DNA from: a virus
IMG/VR virus record: IMGVR_UViG_3300042673_000600
Span: 1 to 22,081 of that record
Length of the DNA: 22,081 bases
Direction: 5' to 3' (one strand)
Numbering within the stretch: the stretch's first letter is position 1; each line of letters opens with the position of its first letter. Below are positions 5,826-13,317 of this stretch, piece after piece. The position numbers and the translations under genes were made by a program. The notes under the pieces were generated by a model, which ran no database searches, was not told where the DNA came from, and saw nothing but the letters and a program-made list of their open reading frames with translations.

Positions 5826-7747
5826 TAGTTTATTCTTACTTTTAATGATTTTCCATCTTTATTAACTGCGTCCGTTGAACCTATTGAAATTAAACCCAAT
5901 ATATTATCCAATTTTGTGTTTGACGAAAATGAAATCTTATATGTTGTCATTTTATCTAAACTTGTACTACCATCACTTACCAACGAACCCAAATTGATGT
6001 AATCACCCTTATCACTTGCATAGTTAGTAGGTGAACCCTTTGTGGTAAATTGTATTCCTTTGAACTTTAACACCGAATTATCATAGTTTAATTGGAATTG
6101 AGTACCTACTACATTTTGTCCTAATGGGTCTAATGTGATGTAAGCATAAATACTATCACCAATTATTTCCGTCATTATAGATGCGTTAATATCGGTACTA
6201 ACCACATTCATAGTTTTAATACTCATTGTAGTAATACCATTTGACTTAGGTGTTGTTGAGTGAGATACATTTACATCACCTTTCCAAGCCATTGTTAAGT
6301 TTAATGTATCGGATGCTTTACCTGTGTTTATATCAAATGAATACCCACTACCCAATGGTGTTGTAAATGTTGTCCAATTAGATTTACCAATACTATCATA
6401 TTTTGTTTGTGGTATAATTCTCATTGTTTTATTTAAGTTGAATGTATCCACTAATGTTTTTGCTCCTGTCAAATTTTGTAGTAATGCAAAACAATCTGCT
6501 TCATTAAAATATCCATCATCATTTATATCTGCATTCTTATACTGAATACCATATGTAAATTCATTACCACTTTGATTTCCAAATATTCCACCATTTGCCA
6601 ATTCCTTAAATGCCAAATAAACATCCGACACCGTCACAATACTATTATATAAAGTTGATATTGTATTTGTAGTTGTTACGGATATTGATTGAGGTTTATA
6701 TGTGGATGATTGTGAAAATGTAAATTCTGCTTGTAATCCATAAAATCCATTTCCTGCTCTTATGTTTGATGAAAATGAAGAACCTGAAAAGTTAAATTGT
6801 GTAGGAGTATAAACATAAACTTCTGTCCAACCATTAGGGTCGTATGAATTAAATGTTACCGGGCCATCCCATAAATCAAATAATTGTAAACTACTGATTG
6901 ATGATGGTGTTGATAATATACCATTTACTTCTCTACTATCTATTCCAATTCTATATCTTTGGTTGGTTGCATCGTATTGATAAATTACACACCACTCTAC
7001 TCCACCATTAGTTGTTGATGCTTTATAACCACCACTACTTACTTTAACACTATCTAAACTTGTTGTTATATCAACCAAACCTGCCGAACTTAATGCCGAA
7101 CCTACTGCAAATGTTGTTGCAGTTAGATTGGTATTCAAATTAAAATTAGCTACTGCTTTTTTAGTTGGTGTGGTATTAATATTAGTAACTTCTTCATTCC
7201 AATAAGAATATGTGTTTGGTGCACTTGGTCTAGACCATCTTACATAAAGTGCATCACCACCACCATACTCTTGGTATCTAACCACAATTTTATATCTTGT
7301 GCCTGCAACCATATTTGTTGAACCATATTGATATGCACTCGCACCATGCCCACCATAGTAAGTTGCTATTATTGTTCCGTCTACTGATATATCGCTCGCA
7401 TCATCTGAATTAATACCAAATGAATAACTACCTGTTTGTGTTGGGATAAACCAAAATTCAAATTTAATTGCATATAAATCACCTCCCCAATGCGGTGTTC
7501 CGGTTGAACCATCACACATAGTTGCAAGTGTAACTTCTCCCGTATGTGTTATAGTTGTATTTGAGTTTGCCGTATTTAACATATTGTCAAATTCGGCAGC
7601 TGTGTATGGAAATTGAAGGTATTGGTTTGTTACCCCCGTACCATTATGTGTCTTATAAGAGGTATAATTAACATAACCCACTCCTGATTGAGAGTAGGTT
7701 ATGAATGATAATATTGTTAAGAGGAATGTAACTAATAATTTTTTCAT
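5825..7747 (-). CDS. Secreted PA14 / dockerin-loop / cohesin-like protein
   Basis: 640 residues. Signal peptide 1-19 (ends TYS|Q). Residues about 22-185 look like a PA14 domain, a carbohydrate-binding beta-barrel (FEFWFIPTQTGSYSFGINSDDASDISVDG and RWSRP blocks; key residues Asp115-Asp116 in the typical SDDxS position). A middle beta-rich region follows. DINDDGYFNEAD at 407-418 is a textbook dockerin/EF-hand calcium loop (Asp407, Asn409, Asp411, Gly412, Asp418), single rather than duplicated. Residues about 520-640 resemble a cohesin (VVGTQFQLNYDNSVLKFKGI at 546-565). Residues 370-640 align with the C-terminal half of the next gene upstream. Likely extracellular, binding glycans and perhaps assembling with its paralogue through cohesin/dockerin-like contacts. 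Tail-fibre identity is unlikely because of the signal peptide. Confidence 0.72.
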   Translation of the reverse strand: MKKLLVTFLLTILSFITYSQSGVGYVNYTSYKTHNGTGVTNQYLQFPYTAAEFDNMLNTANSNTTITHTGEVTLATMCDGSTGTPHWGGDLYAIKFEFWFIPTQTGSYSFGINSDDASDISVDGTIIATYYGGHGASAYQYGSTNMVAGTRYKIVVRYQEYGGGDALYVRWSRPSAPNTYSYWNEEVTNINTTPTKKAVANFNLNTNLTATTFAVGSALSSAGLVDITTSLDSVKVSSGGYKASTTNGGVEWCVIYQYDATNQRYRIGIDSREVNGILSTPSSISSLQLFDLWDGPVTFNSYDPNGWTEVYVYTPTQFNFSGSSFSSNIRAGNGFYGLQAEFTFSQSSTYKPQSISVTTTNTISTLYNSIVTVSDVYLAFKELANGGIFGNQSGNEFTYGIQYKNADINDDGYFNEADCFALLQNLTGAKTLVDTFNLNKTMRIIPQTKYDSIGKSNWTTFTTPLGSGYSFDINTGKASDTLNLTMAWKGDVNVSHSTTPKSNGITTMSIKTMNVVSTDINASIMTEIIGDSIYAYITLDPLGQNVVGTQFQLNYDNSVLKFKGIQFTTKGSPTNYASDKGDYINLGSLVSDGSTSLDKMTTYKISFSSNTKLDNILGLISIGSTDAVNKDGKSLKVRIN

Positions 7748-9396
7748 TATTCAACTATTAGGTTAATCTTATTTCCTGCTCCATCAACTGCGTCAGCTAA
7801 AACTGTATAGAATAAACCTGCAGTATTTGTTATAGTTTCTTTTGGAATAAATGTTAATTTGTATGGAGTACCTGTTTTAATTCTACCAATTTTTGTCTGG
7901 TCCATAGAACCAAATGTTAATCTACCATCTCCGTTTGTTGAAAAGTTGGTCACATTTGCACCTGCGTCAAATGAAATATTGTCAAAAGTTAATTTAGTAT
8001 TATCGTATTGTAAGATTACTTCTAAACCTGCTAATCCTTCTTTTGTCAATGTACCCGTTAATACCACTTTACCATTAACAATTGTGGAATTCAATCCCAA
8101 TATTGCCTTTTCAATTAATTGAGTGTATGCCATTGATTGAACTGAAAATGATTTGATTGTTGCCGTACCATCTTTTATTGAATTGGAATAATTTCCAGTA
8201 GAAACTCTACTTGCAATTGTGTCAGGATGAGATGAATGAGACCAATCCAAATCGCCACCCCATGCATAAACCATATCTATTGATTGATTTGATGCCGTTA
8301 CTTTTGTTTTATACGCAGGTACACCATCTAACCAACTTTGATTCAATAATCCACTAAACCATTTGAATTGGCCACCGTTTGTACTTAATGGAATCCATGC
8401 ACTATCTTTTACATTAGCAATACCCATTACATATGCAAATGCGTAATATGAATCACTTTCACTAAATACACTTTTATTTTTTGTAATTTGTCCTATATTT
8501 TTTTCTAATACAGGTCTTGTAAAATATGTAGCAGTACCATTGATATTGGTTTGTGAGATACCTAAAAATGATTTATATGCGTCCGATACTGTAATGATGT
8601 TATTCATAAAAGTTTTTCCAGTAGCACCATACATCCATACTGCCAAACTATCACCCACTTTAACTTCCGTTGTAAATGTTGCCTCACCACTTGCATCCAA
8701 TGCTTTACTTGCAATAGGTGTTACATTCCAATCAATAGTACCATCCGTTTTTATTGGAAATAATGCAACTGTATGTGCAGTAATATCATATCCTGATGGG
8801 TATAAAACTCTTACTTTGAATTGAGATGTGTTACCCGTTACATTTGTTAATGACATTGTACCTGGGTCGGTTGTAATTGGAGTAATGTATGCACTTGCGG
8901 CATCTATTGAATATGATAAGTCCAATTTGTGAATATCGGTATATGCACCCAAATCTTTGATTGTATATTTTTGAGTTGCAATGTCTCCATTGATTGATGC
9001 ATCCGTTCTTTGTACAGTTAATTGACCCACATTCCAATCTGCGTTAGTTGCGTAACCCCATGGATTTATTAAATATTGTGCATATAAATCTTTAGCCGTA
9101 ATACTATTTGCCGTACTTGCTGTAAATTTATACGATGTCCAACTTGTGTAATATGTTTGTACCGATGTTCCTTGTGAGAATGTGGTTGAAACATATGCTA
9201 GTGCTTTGTTATTATATTGATATCTTAACCAAAAATAACGAGGTGTAGTTGTACCTCTTGCAACTGTATATTTTACTGAAATTGTGTCACCAACCTTTAA
9301 ACCTGTTGTAGGTGTTACTGATTGATTGATTGTTAATTGTGCATTTGTTGCTATGGATATTACTAGTATTCCAAGTAGCACTAAAAGTTTTTTCAT
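7747..9396 (-). CDS. Secreted protein with cohesin-like C-terminal domain (paralogue of PA14 protein)
   Basis: 549 residues. Signal peptide 1-19 (ends TNA|Q). The N-terminal part (about 22-130) is beta-rich, with a 'VGDTISVKYTV ... WLRYQYNNKAL' pattern that itself resembles a cohesin or fibronectin-like module. The C-terminal part (about 428-549) has the cohesin-like block GLAGLEVILQYDNTKLTFDN (454-473). From IITVSDAYKSFLG (267-279) to the end it aligns by eye with the PA14 protein: VTVSDVYLAF, the SESDSYYAFAYVMGI segment against the dockerin loop, and MVYAWGGDLDWSHSS against LTMAWKGDVNVSHST. Here the calcium ligands of the loop are lost. The start is 2 bases after the upstream gene's stop, and the stop overlaps the next ATG (TAATG). 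Probably an extracellular scaffold; no catalytic domain is seen. Confidence 0.72.
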   Translation of the reverse strand: MKKLLVLLGILVISIATNAQLTINQSVTPTTGLKVGDTISVKYTVARGTTTPRYFWLRYQYNNKALAYVSTTFSQGTSVQTYYTSWTSYKFTASTANSITAKDLYAQYLINPWGYATNADWNVGQLTVQRTDASINGDIATQKYTIKDLGAYTDIHKLDLSYSIDAASAYITPITTDPGTMSLTNVTGNTSQFKVRVLYPSGYDITAHTVALFPIKTDGTIDWNVTPIASKALDASGEATFTTEVKVGDSLAVWMYGATGKTFMNNIITVSDAYKSFLGISQTNINGTATYFTRPVLEKNIGQITKNKSVFSESDSYYAFAYVMGIANVKDSAWIPLSTNGGQFKWFSGLLNQSWLDGVPAYKTKVTASNQSIDMVYAWGGDLDWSHSSHPDTIASRVSTGNYSNSIKDGTATIKSFSVQSMAYTQLIEKAILGLNSTIVNGKVVLTGTLTKEGLAGLEVILQYDNTKLTFDNISFDAGANVTNFSTNGDGRLTFGSMDQTKIGRIKTGTPYKLTFIPKETITNTAGLFYTVLADAVDGAGNKINLIVE

Positions 9397-9398
9397 TT

Positions 9399-10052
9399 TT
9401 ATTTGGCCTCAAATAGTTTAGTGATTAGTTTGTCACAACTTTTCTTAAGTGCATTACTTAAGGATGTTTGATTAAAACCACCACCTTCACCAATTATCAA
9501 TGTACTCATTGAAATCTCCGAAGATGATTCTTCCACTATAACTACTTTGTCCTTTTTCCCTTCGGATTTTAGAACACCTCTTAAACGAATAACTACTGCT
9601 TCTTCTCCACTATGGAAAATAGAAACATTTTTCTTTGTAGTCAAAACATCCAAATATATAATTTGAACTGATAGTTTGTTTGGTGCTGATGAAGATAAGT
9701 TATATCCTTTATCCTGTAAATATTCTTCTAAGATACTTTTTACACCGAATTCTAATTTACGATTACCTGCTAACTTACCAATTTTAACTTCGTTGGTAAC
9801 TGATTCAATTGTGATTTGATCATCTGCATTGTACCAAATATTGTTAGGGTCATTTTTAAATGTCCCATCAATTTTCCAAGCAATTTCATTTGCTATTTGT
9901 TGTTCTTGTGCGTATGTACCAAAAAAGTGCACACCCAATAGGTATAGTGAAAAGCACAATGCAAATACAACCCATACCCCTAATAAACCTACCAAACCCT
10001 TTAAAATGATTTGGTCTAAATTTTCTTTGAAATTTAATAACTTCGCTTTCAT
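9399..10052 (-). CDS. Membrane-anchored CsgG/YajG-like envelope protein
   Basis: 217 residues. An amphipathic N-terminus (1-17) precedes a long hydrophobic segment (about 18-43), followed by GTYAQEQQ, which could be a cleavage site (YA|Q) or a periplasmic stalk. The soluble part has helix-strand order of the YajG/CsgG fold group: KSILEEYLQDKGY (about 105-117), strand SVQIIYLDVL, strand VVIRLRGVLKS, strand KVVIVEESSSEIS, then a C-terminal helix FNQTSLSNALKKSCDKLITK. That last block resembles FNQSTISIATKKALDIAC of the CsgG-like protein at 584-1303, although overall likeness is weak. It is the first gene of the tightly packed envelope cassette and has the best ribosome-binding site in the window. 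A role in assembling or exporting the following secreted proteins is inference. Confidence 0.6.
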   Translation of the reverse strand: MKAKLLNFKENLDQIILKGLVGLLGVWVVFALCFSLYLLGVHFFGTYAQEQQIANEIAWKIDGTFKNDPNNIWYNADDQITIESVTNEVKIGKLAGNRKLEFGVKSILEEYLQDKGYNLSSSAPNKLSVQIIYLDVLTTKKNVSIFHSGEEAVVIRLRGVLKSEGKKDKVVIVEESSSEISMSTLIIGEGGGFNQTSLSNALKKSCDKLITKLFEAK

Positions 10053-10101
10053 ATGTTAACTCCTTTTACCTATATAAGTATAAAGTAACATATGATTATT
10101 A
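10053..10101 (-). promoter_or_regulatory. Leader of the envelope cassette: strong SD and possible promoter
   Basis: In this 49-nt gap the minus strand has AAAAGGAG (10060-10067), seven bases before the ATG at 10052: a strong Shine-Dalgarno site. Further upstream lies TATACTTATATA (10071-10082), which could be a -10-type element. There is no clear -35 or Bacteroidetes -33 TTTG partner, so the promoter part is weak; the Shine-Dalgarno is clear. The position at the change from replication genes to envelope genes is where a separate control point would be expected. Confidence 0.45.
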
Positions 10102-10587
10102 TCAGATTTTTAATTTAAGTGATGTTATAAGTTTTTTATCAATTCCGTATTTCTCACACATACCTTTAATTTGCTCTCTGCCTTCTCGTGTTGTATATAA
10201 AATATCTAAATATTCATCAGCGTGTTTTGTTGAACAGGTATATTCTTTAACTACCAAATCAACTACCCAATCTTCATAATCGTTTGCTCTCTTACCTTTG
10301 ATATATTTTAGATAATACTTCTTAGGTGGAATCATATCGCTAAAGAATCTATAAAAATATTCATTAGGTAGGGATTGAACATATGGTTGCACTTCTGCTA
10401 TCCATTCTATCCAATCAGGATTCATAGAGATATATCGTTGAATAATAAAATTACCAAAGGTTTTTTTATCATCATCGGAAATTTTCTTCCAATATTGCGG
10501 GTCTTGATATTCAGTAACAGCGGAGATATGGTCAAATAAACCTAATCTCTTTACTTCTTTATCGGAATCTTTTTTAATTTTCGCCAT
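10102..10587 (-). CDS. 62: Clamp-loader small subunit (T4 gp62-like)
   Basis: 161 residues. T4 gp62 joins four gp44 subunits to load the sliding clamp at primer ends. The match is of pattern, not strong identity: FGNFIIQRYISMNPDWI (about 45-61) corresponds to the gp62 'F-x-V-N-x-x-L-S-x-x-P' block; YRFFSDMIPPKKYYLKYIKG (about 79-98) to its 'Y-x-L-L-x-x-I-P-x-x-K-R-Y' block; and VVDLVVKEYTCSTKHADEYLDIL to its C-terminal 'I-x-x-Y-x-x-S-x-x-x-A' helix. T4 gp62 is 187 residues. The clamp and gp44 genes upstream fit this assignment, but gp62 here is separated from gp44 by GroES and a zinc-ribbon gene. The start overlaps the zinc-ribbon gene by 14 nt. Confidence 0.75.
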   Translation of the reverse strand: MAKIKKDSDKEVKRLGLFDHISAVTEYQDPQYWKKISDDDKKTFGNFIIQRYISMNPDWIEWIAEVQPYVQSLPNEYFYRFFSDMIPPKKYYLKYIKGKRANDYEDWVVDLVVKEYTCSTKHADEYLDILYTTREGREQIKGMCEKYGIDKKLITSLKLKI

Positions 10588-10828
10588 TTTCTGGTCTTAA
10601 TTCTTTTGGTAATAAATCTTCGAATACATCCCCACAATCAATACATAAATAAATTTCTACGGGTGTGATTTCTTCTTTACCCGTTGAACTTGCTAATGCA
10701 CTTGATTTTCTAAAATGTAATCCTGGTGAGAAAAATTGTCCACCACACTTACATTCCATTGCAGTTGTTTTGGTTAAATCAGGTCCTGCTGAACTTTGTC
10801 CTAATTTACTTAAATCCATTGGTTGCAT
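10574..10828 (-). CDS. Small zinc-ribbon protein, unknown
   Basis: 84 residues with two Cys pairs, Cys27-x-Cys29 (CKCGG) and Cys62-x-x-Cys65 (CIDCG), separated by a beta-rich 32 residues: a zinc-ribbon with one short knuckle. N- and C-terminal tails are polar, the N-terminus starting MQPMDLSKLG; Met4 is an alternative start. No enzymatic motif is seen. It lies between the GroES gene (12-nt gap) and gp62 (14-nt overlap), so it may serve replication or transcription, for example as a clamp- or RNA-polymerase-binding adaptor like the T4 late-gene factors, but that is only a guess from context. The leader is GATAAAATAATATAGT. Confidence 0.65.
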   Translation of the reverse strand: MQPMDLSKLGQSSAGPDLTKTTAMECKCGGQFFSPGLHFRKSSALASSTGKEEITPVEIYLCIDCGDVFEDLLPKELRPENGEN

Positions 10829-10839
10829 ACTATATTATT

Positions 10840-11154
10840 TTATCTGATTACCATTAGTAAATCCATTTCTCTACATAAGAAATAATCTTTATCTTCTAAT
10901 TTAATTTTTTGAACACTCATTTCACCCATTGGTAATAATACTTTATCACCAGGTTGTACTGTCATTGGAATTTTAGCTCCACTATGTGTATAAACACCAT
11001 CACCGGTTGCAACTACGACTGCGATTTTATTGTCACCCGTCTTAACTGAATCTGGAATGATTATACCACCGATTGTTTTTTCTTTTGATTCAATTGATAC
11101 TAATACTCTATCGCCTAACGGCTTAGCTAATTGAAACTCTAATTGTTTTGCCAT
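10840..11154 (-). CDS. groES: GroES-type co-chaperonin
   Basis: 104 residues, about the length of a cellular GroES (near 97). KPLGDRVLV (11-19) is the conserved first strand; the mobile loop follows at about 22-40 (KEKTIGGIIIPDSV), with the Ile-Ile-Ile tripeptide that docks on GroEL; VVVATGDG, PGDKVLLPMGE and a C-terminal strand YFLCREMDLLMVI complete the barrel. It would form a heptameric lid on host GroEL. T4 uses gp31 in this role to fold its capsid protein; here the sequence is closer to cellular GroES than to gp31, suggesting acquisition from a host. It lies between the clamp-loader ATPase gene (5-nt gap) and the zinc-ribbon gene. Confidence 0.92.
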   Translation of the reverse strand: MAKQLEFQLAKPLGDRVLVSIESKEKTIGGIIIPDSVKTGDNKIAVVVATGDGVYTHSGAKIPMTVQPGDKVLLPMGEMSVQKIKLEDKDYFLCREMDLLMVIR

Positions 11155-11159
11155 ATTTT

Positions 11160-12107
11160 TTATTTTATAATGTTAATGATTGCGATGATTGTTGCCATAA
11201 AACAAATTTCTTTATCTATTACCAACGCATCTCTAAATTGTCCTTGTGCTAATTCTAAGATTACATTTGCAGTATTACCTGCTGCGTAATCATCTAATCT
11301 TTCATATAGTGCTGTATAAAGTTCTGCGAAATCGTTTACTTTATTATCACCCACAATTTGTCTAATCTGCATATATGCATTTCTTTTCTCCTCACCACTT
11401 GCTAATAAATCTACAATCTTATTTTTGAAATCAGCTTGTAAGATTGTTTGTTTATCTACCTTTAACTCACCCTTAGATGATTGTAATTGGCAGGTATTCA
11501 TTACCCTTCTAATATCAGGATAGAAACTACTAATGATATCTGCTACATCTTTAATATCAAATCTAATACCTTCTTTATTTAAGATTTCAGTAACATGAAC
11601 TGCTACCTCTTTCTTTGATGGTGGATTTACTGCAAAAGTTTGACAACGCGATAAAATTGGTTCGATAATTTTTTCATGGTAGTTACAGGTTAAGATAAAA
11701 CGAGTATGTCTACTGAATGTTTCCATCAAGTTTCTAAGGATAGCCTGTGCGTTTGGAGTCATATAATCAAACTCATCTAATATGATAATTTTGAATCCTT
11801 TGAAACCTGCTCCACTTGCAAAGTTCTTTACTTTATTTCTTACCGTCTCAACATTGTTCTCATCTGATGCGTTGATTACCATCATATCACATTCGATTGT
11901 TTGTGCTATGATTTTAGCCAATGTAGTTTTGCCTGTCCCAGCTTTACCATATAACAATAAATGCGGAACATCATTGTTATCTAAATAAGATTGAACTTTC
12001 TCTTTAAGAAGGTCATTTCCTATGTAATCTTTTAGGGTTTGTGGTCTATACTTTTCTACCCACAATGTGTTTTCTGTTTTTGTTGTTTCCTTTTCGAAGA
12101 AGCTCAT
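11160..12107 (-). CDS. 44: Clamp-loader ATPase subunit (T4 gp44 / RFC-small-like)
   Basis: 315 residues (T4 gp44 has 319). An AAA+ ATPase: WVEKYRPQTLKDYIG (16-30) is the RFC box; Walker A is GKAGTGKT (54-61); Walker B is ILDEFD (109-114, the DExx box); sensor 1 is LTCNY (139-143); SRC at 153-155 carries the trans-acting arginine finger. The C-terminal third is the helical collar. With gp62 it opens and loads the gp45 clamp in an ATP-dependent way. It follows the fucosyltransferase-like gene with no spacing (the leader contains that gene's stop). Confidence 0.95.
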   Translation of the reverse strand: MSFFEKETTKTENTLWVEKYRPQTLKDYIGNDLLKEKVQSYLDNNDVPHLLLYGKAGTGKTTLAKIIAQTIECDMMVINASDENNVETVRNKVKNFASGAGFKGFKIIILDEFDYMTPNAQAILRNLMETFSRHTRFILTCNYHEKIIEPILSRCQTFAVNPPSKKEVAVHVTEILNKEGIRFDIKDVADIISSFYPDIRRVMNTCQLQSSKGELKVDKQTILQADFKNKIVDLLASGEEKRNAYMQIRQIVGDNKVNDFAELYTALYERLDDYAAGNTANVILELAQGQFRDALVIDKEICFMATIIAIINIIK

Positions 12108-12121
12108 AATTTATATTTTAT
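12108..12121 (-). promoter_or_regulatory. A/T leader ATAAAATATAAATT before gp44, identical to the clamp leader
   Basis: On the minus strand ATAAAATATAAATT directly precedes the gp44 ATG. The same 14 bases precede the sliding-clamp ATG at 16039 (16040-16053). Close variants precede the 117-residue protein (AATAAAATATAAT, 3439-3451) and the zinc-ribbon gene. Here it includes the stop codon of the upstream gene, which suggests a translational role (an A/T-rich, SD-free ribosome site typical of Bacteroidetes) more than a promoter. Confidence 0.5.
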
Positions 12122-13316
12122 CATTTATTATATTATCTAAGATAGTATTATTTTCTATATATTCCAAACATTTTTGTCTATTTATTGCCGATTTCTCCAT
12201 TAACTTACTTAACATTATTTGATATTCATCCTCCGGTAGTTCGGATATACGAATTATATTTTCTTTTAATTTTCTAACTGTTAAATCAAAGTTATCAAAT
12301 ACATCGTTATAATCAATACCTAATTCTTCTTCGTATGTTTCAAATCCCATTGCGTTTAAAAACACATATGCAACTTTACTACAAATTATAAATGGTTTTT
12401 CTATTAGTAAATTGTCTATTGTCTTTTCAGTAATATTACAATAACCAATTGGGTCAGTTTTATATAATGTATTTTGATTTGATTCAAACATTATTTGTAT
12501 ATCTGATGATAGGGTTACCTCATATAGTTTTAATGTTCCAATATGGTCTTGTATTCCCGCTACTAAATCACTTGTCTTCACTACATTTTGTTCAATCTTA
12601 TCTAATATAAAAAATTCATGTTTATATTGTGTAAGTTTATCGGTATTATTATGCTCAGTTGCAAAATCTCTTAACTCTCGCATTCTATTTACATAATAAT
12701 CATTTACTCTTAAATAAATGTTTTCTTTAGCGTGATTTCTAAGTGAGTTTAGTAATTCAATTCTTTCATCTTTTTGAGGAAAGTTTCTAATACTCAAATC
12801 CATTCTATATTGCTTCGGTGTTTTCTTAAAAATATCGTTACAATGATAGTGTTGAAACACAATTCTATTTGAAATAAATTTTCTAAGTAAAAATCCAAAG
12901 TCAAATTTCTTATTTGGAAACTCATACCAAAGTGATGTAAAGAATATACAATTGGTATTATCTTTAATTCTACTTATACTATCAAATATATTAAGTGGTT
13001 CTAAGTTGGCAGTATCGAATACATAGTATTTACTTTTACTACCATGTTCTGATATTCTATCTTGTAAACCATGTATGTTCGATGGAACGATGTGAATACC
13101 TTCTTCATAAATTCCTTCAAACTCTTTATCTAATATGAAATTGTTTTTACTCAAAAAATTAGTTTGATGTTCACTTAGTTTTTCTCTTAGTTCATCACCA
13201 ATTTCATGTGATGGTTCTAATATGATAATCTTAGCAAAATCATCCCAATATTTTGTGTTATAAAACAATGCTCTATTAGTAGGACTATCTAATGGTCCGT
13301 GAAAATATACTTTCAT
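12111..13316 (-). CDS. Fucosyltransferase-like glycosyltransferase, phage family
   Basis: 401 residues from ATG 13316; an upstream in-frame ATG at 13391 would overlap dUTPase by 74 nt and was not used, since MKVYFHGPLDS begins the folded protein and follows the dUTPase stop at once (TAAAATG). The N-terminal half alternates strands and helices as in a GT-B fold (for example KIIILEPSHEIG, KYYVFDTANLEPLN, NCIFFTSLWY). The clearest mark is CNITEKTIDNLLIEKPFIICS (293-313) then GFETYEE (324-330), the pattern 'S/T-E-K-T ... K-P-F-I ... L-G-F-x-T' shared by fucosyltransferase-like enzymes and many T4-like phage proteins, which binds the nucleotide sugar. Acceptor unknown: DNA base, LPS or virion protein. 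Its place between dUTPase and gp44 weakly favours DNA. Confidence 0.6.
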   Translation of the reverse strand: MKVYFHGPLDSPTNRALFYNTKYWDDFAKIIILEPSHEIGDELREKLSEHQTNFLSKNNFILDKEFEGIYEEGIHIVPSNIHGLQDRISEHGSKSKYYVFDTANLEPLNIFDSISRIKDNTNCIFFTSLWYEFPNKKFDFGFLLRKFISNRIVFQHYHCNDIFKKTPKQYRMDLSIRNFPQKDERIELLNSLRNHAKENIYLRVNDYYVNRMRELRDFATEHNNTDKLTQYKHEFFILDKIEQNVVKTSDLVAGIQDHIGTLKLYEVTLSSDIQIMFESNQNTLYKTDPIGYCNITEKTIDNLLIEKPFIICSKVAYVFLNAMGFETYEEELGIDYNDVFDNFDLTVRKLKENIIRISELPEDEYQIMLSKLMEKSAINRQKCLEYIENNTILDNIINDKI

Positions 13317-13317
13317 T

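Noticed and set aside
5825-9396. Tail-fibre or virion decoration identity for the two large beta-rich proteins
   Set aside because: Both have cleavable Sec signal peptides with a Q-rule site, and their neighbours are a barrel and lipoproteins; virion parts are assembled in the cytoplasm. Virion association after lysis cannot be excluded.
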